From Zanthoxylum bungeanum (taxonomy: Eukaryota > Streptophyta > Magnoliopsida > Sapindales > Rutaceae), in the NCBI GenBank assembly GCA_019454045.1, contig SKCR01038876.1, positions 124,001 to 188,000 on the forward strand: a stretch of DNA of 64,000 nucleotides, given 5' to 3'. The notes under the pieces are model-generated. The model worked only from the letters and a program-made list of their open reading frames with translations, made no database searches and had not been told where the DNA came from. Position 1 is the stretch's first letter; each line of letters starts with the position of its first letter. Shown here one piece after another: positions 1-11,729 of the stretch. Position numbers and translations under genes: made by a program.

Positions 1-250
1 TCTTTATGACAGAAATGTCTCCTCTCTACACTATCTCCCTAATGAGATGATATTTTCTCCTTATATGCTTTCCCCTTTTATGGCTTATTAGTTCTTTGGA
101 ATTCGCCACTGCACCACTATTATCACAATAAAATGTGAGAGGTTTAACCATATCTAGAACAACTTGCAGATCTCCCAAGAATTTTCGGAGCTAGACTACT
201 TCCTTAACTGCTTTGCAAGATGCTACATACTCATCCACCATGGCAGAGTC
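1..250 (-). pseudogene. CopB RNase H, C-terminal part
   Basis: The minus strand encodes the end of a copia RNase H domain: the DSAMVDEYVA stretch (relative of the usual STTEAEYVAA, which carries the catalytic Glu) near 210-250, then CDNSGA-like (third catalytic Asp) and a KHI..KYHLIREIV-like tail towards position 1. A stop follows KAVKEVV at about 191. The upstream half of the domain lies at 11227-11546, separated by the CopA insertion. Confidence 0.75.
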
Positions 251-260
251 TGTTGGGAAG

Positions 261-2215
261 TGTAGACAACAGAACCTGGGCGACGCTGTTCTAGGTTCGC
301 GGCCTAGTTGGGAAGTACAAAATAACATGGAGTCGCCACCCGGTGTGAACCGGGACAAAGATTTAAGGCCGCACTCACCCCTCGCAAGGGAAGACCTCAA
401 ACCGTTGGGTTCGGAATGGTCACTTACTTATGTCACTTGTGATGATATAATTTTTGCAATGAACTAACCAAGTCTACTCAATAATCATGCTCAAGGGTAC
501 TTAGATCTAACATGCTTTCATCCAAATAATTCCACGCAATGTAACACAACAAGCATATTGAACCATTAAATCAACATGTATAAATCATTACCCAAACGCA
601 TCATAAACTAAGAACATGCATAATGAACAACCTAAACATGCTTTAACAAATGAATAACAAACTAAATTAAACCATGCTTTAAATAATAAACATATAACCT
701 AAAGACTATAACATGCTCAAATACAAATTAGGATGAGACGAGATATGTATATCTTAAGCGGTACGTGGCTTTGTATCCCGAGTGCAGACCATACTACCGT
801 CCATTCGGAATCGGTTATGGAATTTACGTCCGGGTTTCCATCCGATATACCACAAAAGGGAACACATATCCCGCTCATTCAACAATCACATCATGCTTCA
901 AACGACTCTCATGCAATTATATATCAAAATAAATAAAACAACAATAAAGAAGATAAGTAGAAAGGTGCCCTCAGGTCTAACCTCTTTTGTCGTCTAAGAA
1001 AGGGCGTTACACGTCCGTTGGAAGGGTGAATGATCCGCTACTCTTTTAGTTCACCAACTCAACGTCTTTCCTCGCTGTTTTGCTGTTCGGGCTGCTGTTT
1101 CAAGTCCGTTTCGCTGCTATTTCGCTGCTACGTTTCAGGTCACTGTCTTGATGGTTTAGCGGACTGTTTTGGGTGATTTTGAAGGCTTAGGGAGGTGCGT
1201 TTGTGAGGATTTTTTAGGGAAACTTTATGGAGGTTTTGGGGATGGTGTTTAGGTGATTTTAGGACTGTTTTGTGGGCTAAGGACGCAACAAAAACTGACC
1301 AGAACAGAAGGTGAACTGCGGCAGTTCACAGGTGCAGTGGGGTGTTTTCAGGGACTGTTTTGGGGCTGCGAATGGGGCTGTGTTTGGAGGGTGTTTAGTG
1401 CGACTTTAGGGCTGTGAATAAGGTTTATTTGAGGGTGTTTTAGGGCTGTGAATGGGGGCTGGAACTCGGCAATGGAGGGTTAAGTTTAGGGCTTGGGCGT
1501 GAAGGGTGTTGATGATGGAGGGAAGGTGCGGCAATGGAGGCTATTGGATCTTGAAGGTGCGGCAATGGAGGCTTCAGGGGGATGCTTGGGCATGTAATGG
1601 AGGCTTAAGAGAGTGCTTTAGGCATGTGAGAGAGATGTATGGGCTAGGTTTTGAATGGGGGGTGAAGGCCTCTTTTTATAGGTAAGAGAGAAGACTTTCC
1701 TAATTTGAATAGGAGAGGGATTTCTTATTGATGGTGACATCTCCTAATTTGTATCTCACAAGGAATGAATCTCCTTATTTAGGATGGTGATTGCTTTTGA
1801 TTTAGGAAAGGGATCTATGTGATTTATTTTAATTAGGAAGGGATTTGACTTGATTTTAGCATGTGATAAATGTGCATATCCCTAATCTAGGAAGCCATGG
1901 GCGTGAATAAGGCTATATGGACGTGGGCCATGGTTTGACTTGGTTTGACTTGGGTATTTTGGGTTTGGTTTGGGTATTTTGGGTTTGGTTTGGGTTTGGT
2001 AGGTGGTCTATGGGGGGTTTTGGGCCTAAGATAAGCTTTGAAACGGAAGTCCAACAAGCAACTGAAGCTAAACAACGAGGTTAAATCCAACAAAAATTCC
2101 ATTTTCCAACTTTACCCTTCCAACGTCCGTTTCTCGCGACTTTCATGACTAAAGAGGTAGTTGCCTCCATATGAGACTCATAATTGGGCTAATGTGTAAA
2201 AATACAATGCCTACA
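261..2215 (-). mobile_element. Solo LTR of a Tat-type Ty3/gypsy element
   Basis: It starts TGTAGACAAC and ends TGCCTACA (TGTAGGCA on the minus strand, the same start as the TatN and TatA LTRs). It is flanked by the perfect 5-bp duplication GGAAG at 256-260 and 2216-2220. It shares with the Tat LTRs the AACCGTTTGAGG-type 3' end (about 340-420), the 93-bp block at 759-851 and the CCCTCAGGTCTAACC motif near 970. No internal Tat sequence is attached, so it is a solo LTR formed by LTR-LTR recombination. A minus-strand TATA-like CTATAAAAAG lies at 1672-1681. Confidence 0.93.
759..851 (-). repeat. 93-bp conserved block, copy 1 (solo LTR)
   Basis: This is one of six copies of a conserved 92-93 bp block in the window. 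Plus-strand landmarks are GGTACGTGG at the left, TCCATTCGGAATCGG in the middle and TCCATCCGATATACC at the right. Copies occur in Tat LTRs and, unexpectedly, in the leader of copia element CopB. Function unknown. Confidence 0.85.
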
Positions 2216-4159
2216 GGAAGCAGCCGCGAGTGCACAGCGGAAAATCAAGAAGAAATCAAATTATGATGCCGTTATCCCTTTGCCCAAGACCCATTTGTTT
2301 TGATTATTATACAAGCCTATGCATGTTACTATATATTCTAAGCATAAAAACTCATAAAACATGCAAAGAACATAAACCTTAACATGATAACTATCATAAG
2401 AACTCTAATTAAAATAAAAAAAGAAAAAGACTTACTTGAACCGAAGACTCCTTTAGTCCTCCCTCCAATCTACAAGCTTTTCTCGAACTCAGCAAGCTCT
2501 TCCACGTTCCAAAGAGCCACCCAAGTGTGTGGCCTCCAAAGATGCACACACCAAAGCCAAAACTCAACGGCAAGACTACGCCTTGAGTGCATGGGTATTT
2601 TTCCCTTGGTGCTGCTAGCGTAGGCAAATACCTCAAAACTTTTAACTCGAGGTTCCTCTAGTCAATTACACTTAAGGATCCTCAAAATCAGTGGCTTACT
2701 CTTAAAATTTAGAGTTTCTCACTTATATAAACCCAAGATATGAAAGGTTTGGTGCAAATATTTGTGAAGTATTCTTTGGGTTTATATAGGTGCTCCAAAG
2801 ACAACAAAATTAATTAAGAATCTGATTTGGGATAAATGCTAATTTAATCTTAGCCATTGGATTTTAATTTAGTGGTTTAATAAGAGTTTTGGCCGAATTG
2901 AAATTCAAAACAAATAACAAATAAAATTAAAAAAAAAAATTTACTATTTATATTACTATTACGTTACTATTTATTATTTATTCCAATTCCCAAAGTGCCC
3001 CTATCGTCATTCACCAATCCCTAAGCCACTATGGAACCTCATAAATGATCTGTTCAATAATTAAACACATTGAACCATTTATGAACAATTCCTACAGCAA
3101 TCATATATGATGTTAAATTTGTATTGTGCTCTGTTAACCATTGATTTCGACTTTGTTCTGTGTGACATTTTGGGTTCCCCTCAAGTTGGATATGAAATGA
3201 ATCGTGATAATTTAATCGAACATAAATTATCCTCCGATCAGATGGTCGTTCGATTTCAATGACCAAGGTTGACATCTAGCAACATCCCAAGGTCCCCAAA
3301 TGAGAAGGAAAGATATATATACCCATTTTGTATGCGATTTACATATGATACGGTCCATCGCCTCACTGTATCCCCACCGTTTGACCTAGGGTATGGAAAG
3401 TGTCTACCCATATAGTCAAAGGTATGATGTTGATAGTGTCATGAATCGTGCTAACCCAAGAATCTCACATGATTCTTCCGTTGCAGCCACAGTCTCAAGC
3501 ACTGATCACACATATCAACCCGCGAACTGGAATACTACTCTTATAAAAAAAATATTATCCGAGAGAGTGGTGATTCTCTGTTGTATCTTTACAAACTTCA
3601 TGTGTTTCAACAAATGACCCATTCATACCCTTATGACCGGATCTTTTGAATCGGGGAAGGAGAATGTCAAAGTTATTTGATCTACACATAAGATTGTAAA
3701 GACCTCAAGTATAAGGACTAGTCATACAATCGATACATGAAAGTTCTCACAGACAAATGGGATAAACACTCCATGTGAAAACTTTCGGTAGTCAGTTCGA
3801 TGGACACGAGCAACTCATGCATCCATGTGATACACCAAGCGGACGGATCTCCGCTAGTAGCCTATGAGATCGGCTACCCCACTTAAGGGCGGATCATATC
3901 ATCATGCTAGTCTCTCCGCTTTGTGAACGCCTAGATTTCATAAAACTATGACTAGGAACCTTTAAGAGTAATGATTCTCATAATGCGTGGAAGCCATCAT
4001 CTTATTACTCCAAGGGCTTTATTATAGTGTTTGATGATTCATATAATTTATGTAAGACACATATAATAAAGATTGCCATTTTATTAATTAATGAAAAATA
4101 TTACAAACACATGTACATATAGCCAATCCACAAGTTGGGTATAGGGCATATCCCTAACA

Positions 4160-4172
4160 ATCTCCCAATTGC
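4160..4172 (-). promoter_or_regulatory. CopA polypurine tract
   Basis: On the minus strand GCAATTGGGAGAT directly abuts the 3' LTR start TGTTAGGG. This is the expected primer site for plus-strand DNA synthesis. Confidence 0.85.
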
Positions 4173-4173
4173 A

Positions 4174-5082
4174 CTATAGCCAACTAGTATGAATCTGGAC
4201 ACCATACTCCTGGGTGTGCCTATCATGCTTTTTTTTAGTCAGCCCTTTAGTCAGAGAATCCCCAAGATTATCTTCTGTGGGTATTTTCTCTATAATAACT
4301 TCTTTTCTCTCAACAATCTCCCTGATGAGATGAAATCGCCTGAGTACATGCTTGGATTTCTGGTGGGACATTGGTTCCTTTGATTGAGAAATGGCACCCG
4401 TGTTGTCACAGTACATCGTGATGCCATTCTCTATCGCGGGAAGCACTTCTAGCTCCGTGATGAACTTCTTTATCCAGACTGCTTCTTTAGCTGCCTCAGA
4501 TGCTGCAATATACTCGGCTTCATTGGTGGAGTCCGATGTAGTTGACTGCTTTGAGCTTTTCCAACTGACAGCACCGCCATTCAAAGTAAATAGATATATT
4601 GTTTGTGATCTGATGTCATCTCTATCGGTCTGAAAGTTCGCATCACAGTAACCAATGACTTTCATCTCAGAACAATCTCCGTATGTCAAAATCACATCCT
4701 TAGTTCTTCTCAAATACTTGAGGATTGTTTTGACAGCTGCCCAGTGTTGCTCACTAGGATTTGCCTGATACCTGCTCGTTATGCTAAGAGCATAAGAGAC
4801 ATCAAGTCTTGTACATAGCATGGCGTACATGATCGATCCTATTGCTGAAGCATAATGGATCTTACTAATAGGCTCTCTATCTGAAGGAGTATGTGGACAT
4901 TGCTCCTTAGATAATTTGATTCCATGAAAAGTAGGAAAATTACCTCTTTTGGAATCTTCCATTTTGAATCTTTTCAAAACTTTATCAATATACATAGATT
5001 GAGAAAGTCTTAACAACCTCTTAGATATATTACGGTAGATCTTAATACCGAGGATGTAGGTTGCTTCTCCCAAATCATTCAT
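4174..5082 (-). pseudogene. CopA RT C-terminus and RNase H
   Basis: This is a 302-codon open stretch of copia Pol. It begins at the MNDLGEATYILGIKIYR motif of RT thumb/connection, continues through the SIMYAMLCTRLDVSYA and HWAAVKTILKYL motifs, and carries RNase H with its acidic residues visible: Asp in IGYCDANFQTD, Glu in NEAEYIAASEA and Asp in MYCDNTGAI. A conserved HLIREIVERK tail and the LGDSLTKGL motif follow. The frame is open to its natural end just before the polypurine tract, but it is out of frame with the upstream RT segment. It would copy and process element RNA in cytoplasmic particles if the polyprotein were intact. Confidence 0.9.
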
Positions 5083-5945
5083 GGAGAAATTCTGAGATAA
5101 CCATTGCTTGCATCATGGGAATATCATTCCCGATGATTAATATGTCATCCACATATAATACAAGAAATAAAACAGTACTCCCACTAAAAATGTACACAAG
5201 GCTCGTCTACATTTTTGATGAAGTCAAATTTTTTGATTGTCTCATCAAATCGTATATTCCAACGTCTCGAGGCTTGCTTGAGTCCATAAATGGATCGTTT
5301 AAGCTTGCATACTTTATTATGATCATCCTTAGATGCAAACCCCTCAGGTTGTGTCATATAGACTTCCTCTACGAGGTTCTTATTAAGGAAAGCTGTTTTG
5401 ACATCCATCTGCCAAATCTCATAATCAAAGTGTGCAGCTAGTGCCAGTAAAATATGAATGGACTTTATTATTGCTACAGGCGAGAAGGTTTCGTCATAGT
5501 CAATTCCTTGGATTTGTCTATAACCTTTCGCCACCAACCTAGCCTTATAGGTTTCGATGTTGCCTTCTGTATCAGTTTTACGATTGTAAATCCACTTGCA
5601 GCCTATGGGTTTTATTAATTCAGGTGCATCCACCAAGTCCCAAACTTGATTCTGATACATAGAGTCTATTTCGTATTTCATGGCCTCAAGCCACTTGACT
5701 GAGTCAATGTCACGCATTGCTTCGTCATAACTGGTGGGATCGTCATTATCAATGACCTGATCATGTTCCTCATCAATATGGAAACCATATCTTTCAGGCT
5801 CATATTTTTCCCTACCAGACCTTCTAAGTTCATAACCTTGTGGTTGTTCCGTCGCTGCCCTTTTGAGGGGCCTAGGGCTTAGTTCTATGTTAGTTTGTTC
5901 TCCTCGTACCTCATCGAGGTCAAGTCTACTCCAACTATATTTCAT
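5083..5945 (-). pseudogene. CopA reverse transcriptase (catalytic part)
   Basis: The RVT_2-type core is visible: KWIYNRKTD, ARLVAKGYRQ, the first catalytic Asp in QMDVKTAFLN, and KRSIYGLKQASRRWN. The open frame ends at 5184, shortly after FIKNVDEPC. The YVDD catalytic box lies beyond it at 5144-5155 in another frame, so there is a frameshift between 5184 and 5155 and another before the RNase H segment at about 5082. The N-terminal part (5740-5945) is the variable linker between integrase and RT. The enzyme is recognisable but broken. Confidence 0.88.
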
Positions 5946-5996
5946 GAGAAGAAATTCATTCTCTAGAAATTTAGCATTTCGTGAGACAAATATTCT

Positions 5997-6743
5997 TTAT
6001 TCATTTGGGACGTAGAACACGTATGCTTTTGAGTTCAAGACATATCCTACAAACTTACATTTAATTGGCCTATCATCCAATTTGTTAGTTTGTGTGAGCT
6101 TAACATATGCGTCACATCCCCAAACTCTTAGATAACTAAGACTAGGACGTATCCCAGACCATAACTCATATGGTGTTTGACTAACAGTCTTGGAAGGAAC
6201 TTGGTTTAGTAGTAGTGTTGCAGTTTCTAAAGCAAGACCCCAAAATGAAAGAGGTAGATCTGTGTCTGGCATCATTGATCAGACCATATCTAATAATGTC
6301 TGGTTTCTCCTTTTGGAGACCCCATTATGCTGTGGATTTCCCGGAGGAGTCCACTGGGAAACAATGCCATTTTCTCTCAAGTAATCTTGAAATTCGTCGC
6401 TTAAGTATTCACCACCTCGGTCAGACCTTAGTGACTTAATACTTTTATTAAGCTGGTTTTCTACTTCAGCTTTGAAGACTTTGAATTTCTCAAAGGCTTC
6501 AGATTTGTACCGCATAAGGTACACATACCCATATTGCGAGTGATCATCGATAAAGGTAATGAAGTAGGAGAATCCACCTCTAGCGGTGACTGACAATGGT
6601 CCGCATACATCAGAGTGTATGAGTTCTAATGTCTCCGTTGCACGCTGTTCTTTACCTTTCAAGGGTAATTTGGTCATTTTACCAAGTAATCAAGACTCAC
6701 AAGCTCCATAAGGTTCATATTTGAAGGGTCTAAAATACCCATC
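5997..6743 (-). pseudogene. CopA integrase
   Basis: The core runs from 6677 to 6279 with IHSDVCGP (first Asp), SLRSDRGGEY (second Asp) and then NGVSKRRN, where the catalytic Glu of the DD35E triad is Lys (codon at 6312-6314; spacing of 35 residues is kept). A TGA at 6276-6278 interrupts the conserved LLDMVRSM-type motif, and the C-terminal part continues to 5997 (LSFWGLALETA, PYELWSG, YLRVWGCDAYV, CKFVGY). A stop also lies in the zinc-binding segment at about 6700. Strand transfer activity would be absent even without the stop codons. Confidence 0.88.
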
Positions 6744-6746
6744 CTT

Positions 6747-7886
6747 TTATAGCTTAGTTAACCTTGTTTCATTGATATGACATAAACGACTGTGCCATAG
6801 AAGTGATTCATTGAGATTATTCGAGTTAACGTTGTATATATTAGAGGTTGAACATTCTTTGTTAGTTTGTAAGACATAGATACCATTATTCAAAATACCA
6901 TCTCCATATTTTATTTCATTGAAATAAATAGAACATTCATTACAACTTATTAGGCATGAAAAGCCTTTATTACATAAAGAAGAAATTGAAATGATGTTCT
7001 TTACTAGATAAGGTACATAAACACAATCTTCTAAGTCTAAAACTAAACCATTCGGCAAAACTAATGAATAAGTCCCCACGCACAATGCAACCAGTTTTGC
7101 TCCATTACCCATGCATAAGTCAACCTCCCCATGACCATTCTTTCCATAAAAGAAACATTTCCTATTTCCCTTTTTCTTCTCCACCTTACCATTGGGCTTT
7201 AGGTGATCTGGAGCCTTGGCCTTGCCCTTATTTTTATTTGGGCCTCGTGGCTTCAGGTCCGTACCCGTAAGCATGACAGAGGTTTTAAGCTCCGGTTTCA
7301 AGTCATTCTCTGCTTGCTTTATCAGATTGTTCAATTCTGCTAAAGTAGCTTCTTTATCAGACAGATGAAACTGCATAATAAAGTTTGAGAAGTCTTTTGG
7401 TAAGGACTGAAGAATTAGATCGTGACCTATCTCATGATCCATGATGAACCCGAGGTTGGCCAATTTTTCAATGTGGCCAATCATCTTAAGCACATGTCCA
7501 CTAACAGATCCTCCATTATACCTTGTTTGGAATAAGGCACATGACACTTGGAATCTCACGGTATGAACAGAAGTTGCATACAACTCCTTCAAGTGAAAGA
7601 TGATGGTTTGAGCATCCATATCTTCATGAGCTTTCTGAAGTTCATCCGACATAGAGCCAAGCATTATGCAAACTGCTTGCTTATCATCATCGACGTGTTT
7701 CTTCCAAGCATTAAATGTATTTTGGTCAGCATCTTCTGCGGGTTCAGGGGGAAATGGTCTTTCAAGAATATAGAAAATATTTTCTTGTCGTAAGACAATT
7801 TTAAGGTTTCTAAACCAGTCATTATAGTTGTCCCATTTGAGCTTATGCTCATCAAGGATGGAACGAAGTGATACTCTTTTTGCCAT
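6747..7886 (-). pseudogene. CopA gag fused to post-protease region by deletion
   Basis: It starts at the minus-strand ATG at 7886 (MAKRVSLRSIL) and is open for 379 codons. Residues 1-200 are copia gag (LKWDNYNDWFRNL near the start, LKELYATSV and FHLSDKEATLAEL later). At residue 244 a CCHC knuckle begins (CFFYGKNGH), with Tyr in place of the second Cys. After its His the sequence jumps in frame to the GEVDLCMGNGAK segment that normally follows the protease active site. The last knuckle Cys and the DSG/DTG active site are therefore deleted. Residues 362-379 (LLWHSRLCHIN) are the pre-integrase domain. Confidence 0.88.
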
Positions 7887-9255
7887 TTGAATGTTTGTTA
7901 AATATTTTAACCCACATGTTAAGAGAGAATGTTAAAATTAGGAATATGTTTTCATTAATGTTTCATAATAACATGGGCTTTTAATATTATAAAGTTGCTC
8001 CCAATCAATTGTTTTAAAATTTTAAGCAAATCGCATCAACCCCAATATGATGGATTTCTTGTGGGCAAGGATCCCATTATCATCATTTCATAACTCCGAC
8101 TAGGGCCGGTCATTATAAAATATGATAATTAGGTAGGTTCCCAACCATTTTATGATATAAATCACTATTCCTTGATCATTGGGTTGGGCAATCAAACATG
8201 CCATAGCTTATGCTAGTCCTCGTGGACACCCAATCTTTGCCACTAAGTTATAAGACCATGCCTAAGGGTCGCTGCGTCTTATGACTCAGAAAAGTCAAAC
8301 CATTGTCAATAGTATGATTTAGGGACAAATTGGTATTGGTCAGCCTGGTAAAGACTAGTCCTGCCAATACGATTTAAGCCATTTGGGTCTATACTTTAAA
8401 ATGTGAGGTAAATTTTAGACTTAAATTATTATTGAGGATTTTAGCATGTTTAAGTGAATAACTGTCAAATAGATTCCTCCATTGAAAATTCCCCAGAGGG
8501 AGGGTGGAGCGAACTCTCTTAAATACCCTTACCTCTTAGGCTCTTATTGCCTTGGTGACAGGAATAAACAATAGATCCTCCAAATTAGTCCAACACTTTA
8601 AATATGCTTTAAGGTAAGCTTTGAGTAAATGATTATCTAGATGTCTTTAGAGCTTTTCCTTTTGGCTATAAAAGGTAGTAAGTGAAGGAAGACACCAAAT
8701 CATTATCTAACTCTAGTAATACCTTTGGTTAAATTAACTTTAGTTTGGAAAGTTTTATTAATGGCTTGGTCCCACCCCACTTGTATCTTTGATAATGTAT
8801 TTTATTATAAACAAGTGATTTATATTTATTAGCCTTAAATGTAATAAATCTCTAAGTTCATCACGGAATAATTACTTAGCTAAGGGATAAGCAATACACT
8901 CTCTATTTCCTTAGAAAGTCTCTAGATGCTTGCACCATAAAATAATCATGGCAATTCTAATCATACATAGAATCATCAAGCATATGAGTTTTAATATGTT
9001 GGAATTATTTTAGGCATTAAATAACTTTGATTAATATTTAATTATGATATTGCATTTTATTTTATTCAAATAAATTTACTATTCACGTTTTTTTACAGAT
9101 GCGTGAACTTTAAATATAATTTCACAAATCAAATCTTAACCAAATCATGCAAAAATTGTGCCTAAAATTAAGTTTAGGGTGTTAGCTTTCCAACGAGCTT
9201 TTACACACCCAATATCGAGCTCAAATGAGAGAGAACTAATCAAAACAAAAACGGC
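7887..9255 (-). other. CopA 5' leader, non-coding
   Basis: This A+T-rich stretch between the PBS and the gag ATG holds no open frame of note. I see no further repeat or gene in it. It is the untranslated leader where a packaging signal would be expected. Confidence 0.7.
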
Positions 9256-9267
9256 GCGCTGATACCA
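9256..9267 (-). promoter_or_regulatory. CopA primer binding site (initiator tRNA-Met)
   Basis: The minus strand reads TGGTATCAGCGC, one base from the classic plant copia PBS TGGTATCAGAGC. It lies 1 bp from the LTR end at 9269. Confidence 0.92.
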
Positions 9268-9268
9268 C

Positions 9269-11226
9269 TGTTGGGAAGCGGCCACAAGTGCGCAGCGGAA
9301 AATCAAGAAAATATCAAATTATAATGCCGCTATCTCTTTTCCCAAGACTCGTTTGTTTTGATTATTCTACAAGCCTAGGCATGTTACTATATATTCTAAG
9401 CATAAAAACTCATAAAACATGGAAAGAACATAAACCTAAACATGCTAACCATCATAAGAACTCTAATTGAAATAAATAAAGAAAAAGACTTACTTGAACT
9501 GAAGACTCCTCCAGTCCTCCCTCCAATCTACAAGCTTTTCTCGAACTCAGTAAGATCTTCCATGTTCCAAAGAGCCACCCAAATGTGTGGCCTCCAAAGA
9601 TGCACACACCAAAGCCAAAACTCAATGGCAAGCCTACGCATTGAGTGCACGGGTATTTTGCCCTTGGTGCTAGCCTAGGCAAATACCTCAAAACTTTTAA
9701 TTCGAGGTTCCTCTAGTCAATTAGACTTAAGAATCCTCAAAATCAGTGGCTTACTCTTAAACTTTAGAGTTGCTCAATTATATAAACCCAAGATATGAAA
9801 GGTTTGGTGCAAAAATTTGTGAAGAATTCTTTGGGTTTATATAGGTGCTCCAAAGACAACAAAATTAATTAAGAATCCGATGTGGGATAAATACTAATTT
9901 AATCTTAGCCATTGGATCTTAATTTAGTGGTTTAATGAGATTATAATACCCTAATAAGAGTTTGGGCCGAATTGGAATTCAAAACAAATAACAAATAAAA
10001 TAAAATAAAAATTTACTATTCACATTTTTATTTATTTATTTATTTATTCCAATTCCCAAAGTGCCACTATCGTCATACACCAATCCCTAAGCCACTATGG
10101 AACCTCATAAATAATTTGTTCAATAATTAAACACATTGAACCATTTATGAACAATTCCTAGAGCAATCATATATGCTATCAAATTTGTATTGTGCACTGT
10201 TAACCATTGATTTCGACTTTGTTGTGTGTGACCTTTTGGGTTCCCCTCAAGTTGGATATGAAATGAATCGTGATAATTTAATCGAACATAAATTATCCTC
10301 TGATCAGATGGTCATTCGATTTCAATGACCAAGGTTGACATCTAGCAACATGCCAAGGTCCCCAAATGAGAATGAAAGATATATATACCCATTCTGTATG
10401 TAATTTACATATGATACACTCCCCCTCCTCACTGTGTCCCCACCGTTTGACCTAGGGTATGGTAAGTGTCTACCTATATAGTCAAATGTATGATGTTGAT
10501 AGTGTCATGAATCGTGCTAACCCAAGAATTTCATATGATTCTTCCGTTGTGGCCACAGTCTCAAGCAGTGATCACACATATCAACCCGCGAACTGAAATA
10601 CTACTCTTATAAGAAAATATTATCTGAGAGAGTGGTGATTCTCTGTTGTATCTTTACAAAACTTCATGTGTTTCAACAAATGACCTAATCATACCCTTAT
10701 GACCAAATCTTTTGAACCGGGGAAGGAGAATGTCAAAGTTATTTGATCCACACATAAGATTGAAAAGACCTCAAGTCTAAGGTCTAGTCATACAATCGAT
10801 ACATGAAAGTTCTCACAGACCCACGGGATAAACACTCTATGTGAAAACTTTTGGCGGTCAGTTCGATGGACACGAGCAACTCATGCATCCATGTGATACA
10901 CCAAGCAGACGGATCTCCGCTTGTAGCCTATGAGATCGGCTACCCTACTGAGGGGCGGATCATATCATCATGCTAGTCTCTCCGCTTTGTAAACGCCTAG
11001 ATTATTCACAAAACTATGACTAGGAACGTTTAAGAGTAATGATTCTCATAAGGCGTGGAAATCATCATCTTATTACTCCAAGGGCTTTATTACAGTGTTT
11101 GATGATTCATATAATTTATGTAAGACACGTATAATAAAGATTTCCATTTTATTAATTAATGAAAATATTACAAATACATGTACATATAGCCTACCCACAA
11201 GTTGGGTATATGGCATATCCCTAACA
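9269..11226 (-). repeat. CopA 5' LTR
   Basis: It is 1958 bp, TG...CA bounded on the minus strand (TGTTAGGGATATGCC to GGCCGCTTCCCAACA), and aligns along its whole length with the 3' LTR. A minus-strand TATA-like CTATATAAA lies at about 9836-9844. Two short ORF-like stretches at 9440-9690 appear in both LTRs with differences and are not genes. Confidence 0.93.
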
Positions 11227-11546
11227 GAGTCAGTAATACAAGATTACTTTATGCTCCTCCATACAATGGCCCCACCACCTAAGGTAAACACTGATCAATA
11301 TGTTGATTCCATAAAATCGACATCCGTCTGAAAATTAGAGTTCGTATATCCCTTGAGGATCATATCCTTGCCAGAATATACAAGCTTATAATCTCTTGTT
11401 CTCTTAAGATACCTGAGAATGTGTTTCACAGCCACCCAATAACCTAACCTTAGGTTAGACAAGAACCTACTGACTACTCCCACTGTAAAATAGATGTCTG
11501 GGCTCGTGCAAAACATAGCATAAACTAGGAGAACGAGAGTATTCAT
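11227..11546 (-). pseudogene. CopB RT end and RNase H start
   Basis: Minus-strand YAMFCTSPDIYFTVG, HILRYLKRTRDY and NSNFQTDVDFMEST match the RT-RNase H junction of copia Pol. The frame then meets a stop and continues as FTLGGGAIVW and CITDSA into the CopA insertion site, rejoining at position 250. The upstream RT, including YVDD, is absent. Confidence 0.78.
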
Positions 11547-11729
11547 GGCTTTGAGTCATTCCTCTTTATCAGAATCATCCATTACAATACGATATGTCAA
11601 TAGATCATCTACACCATCACTGGATGCAACAACTTGTGCCTCTCCAACTTTTAGATAGCGATCAAGTTGTCGTTCAACCCTCTCACTACGTCTAGGTGGA
11701 ATATAATTTTAACATACTTACATCTAACG

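Larger units (their letters stand above)
251..4159 (-). repeat. CopA 3' LTR, interrupted by a Tat solo LTR
   Basis: It matches the CopA 5' LTR (9269-11226) over its full length once 261-2215 and one copy of GGAAG are removed, leaving about 1.95 kb. The left end begins TGTTGGGAAG and the right end is CCCTAACA, the inverted TG/CA termini. A TATA-like run on the minus strand (CTATATAAA) lies at about 2781-2789. Confidence 0.92.
251..11226 (-). mobile_element. CopA: full-length Ty1/copia retrotransposon
   Basis: It is complete in outline: a 5' LTR at 9269-11226 and a 3' LTR at 251-4159 (itself interrupted), both running TG...CA on the minus strand. A PBS complementary to initiator tRNA-Met sits at 9256-9267 and a polypurine tract at 4160-4172. 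The 5-bp target duplication GAGTC is at 246-250 and 11227-11231. Gag, integrase, RT and RNase H are all recognisable but carry stops, frameshifts and an internal deletion, so the copy is not autonomous. The roughly 2-kb LTRs and gag style resemble the Angela-type branch of copia; that lineage call is inference. Confidence 0.93.

Noticed and set aside
2384..2636. ORFs of 75-79 codons on both strands, repeated at 9442-9691
   Set aside because: They are at the same place in the two CopA LTRs and exist on both strands; LTR sequence without coding features.
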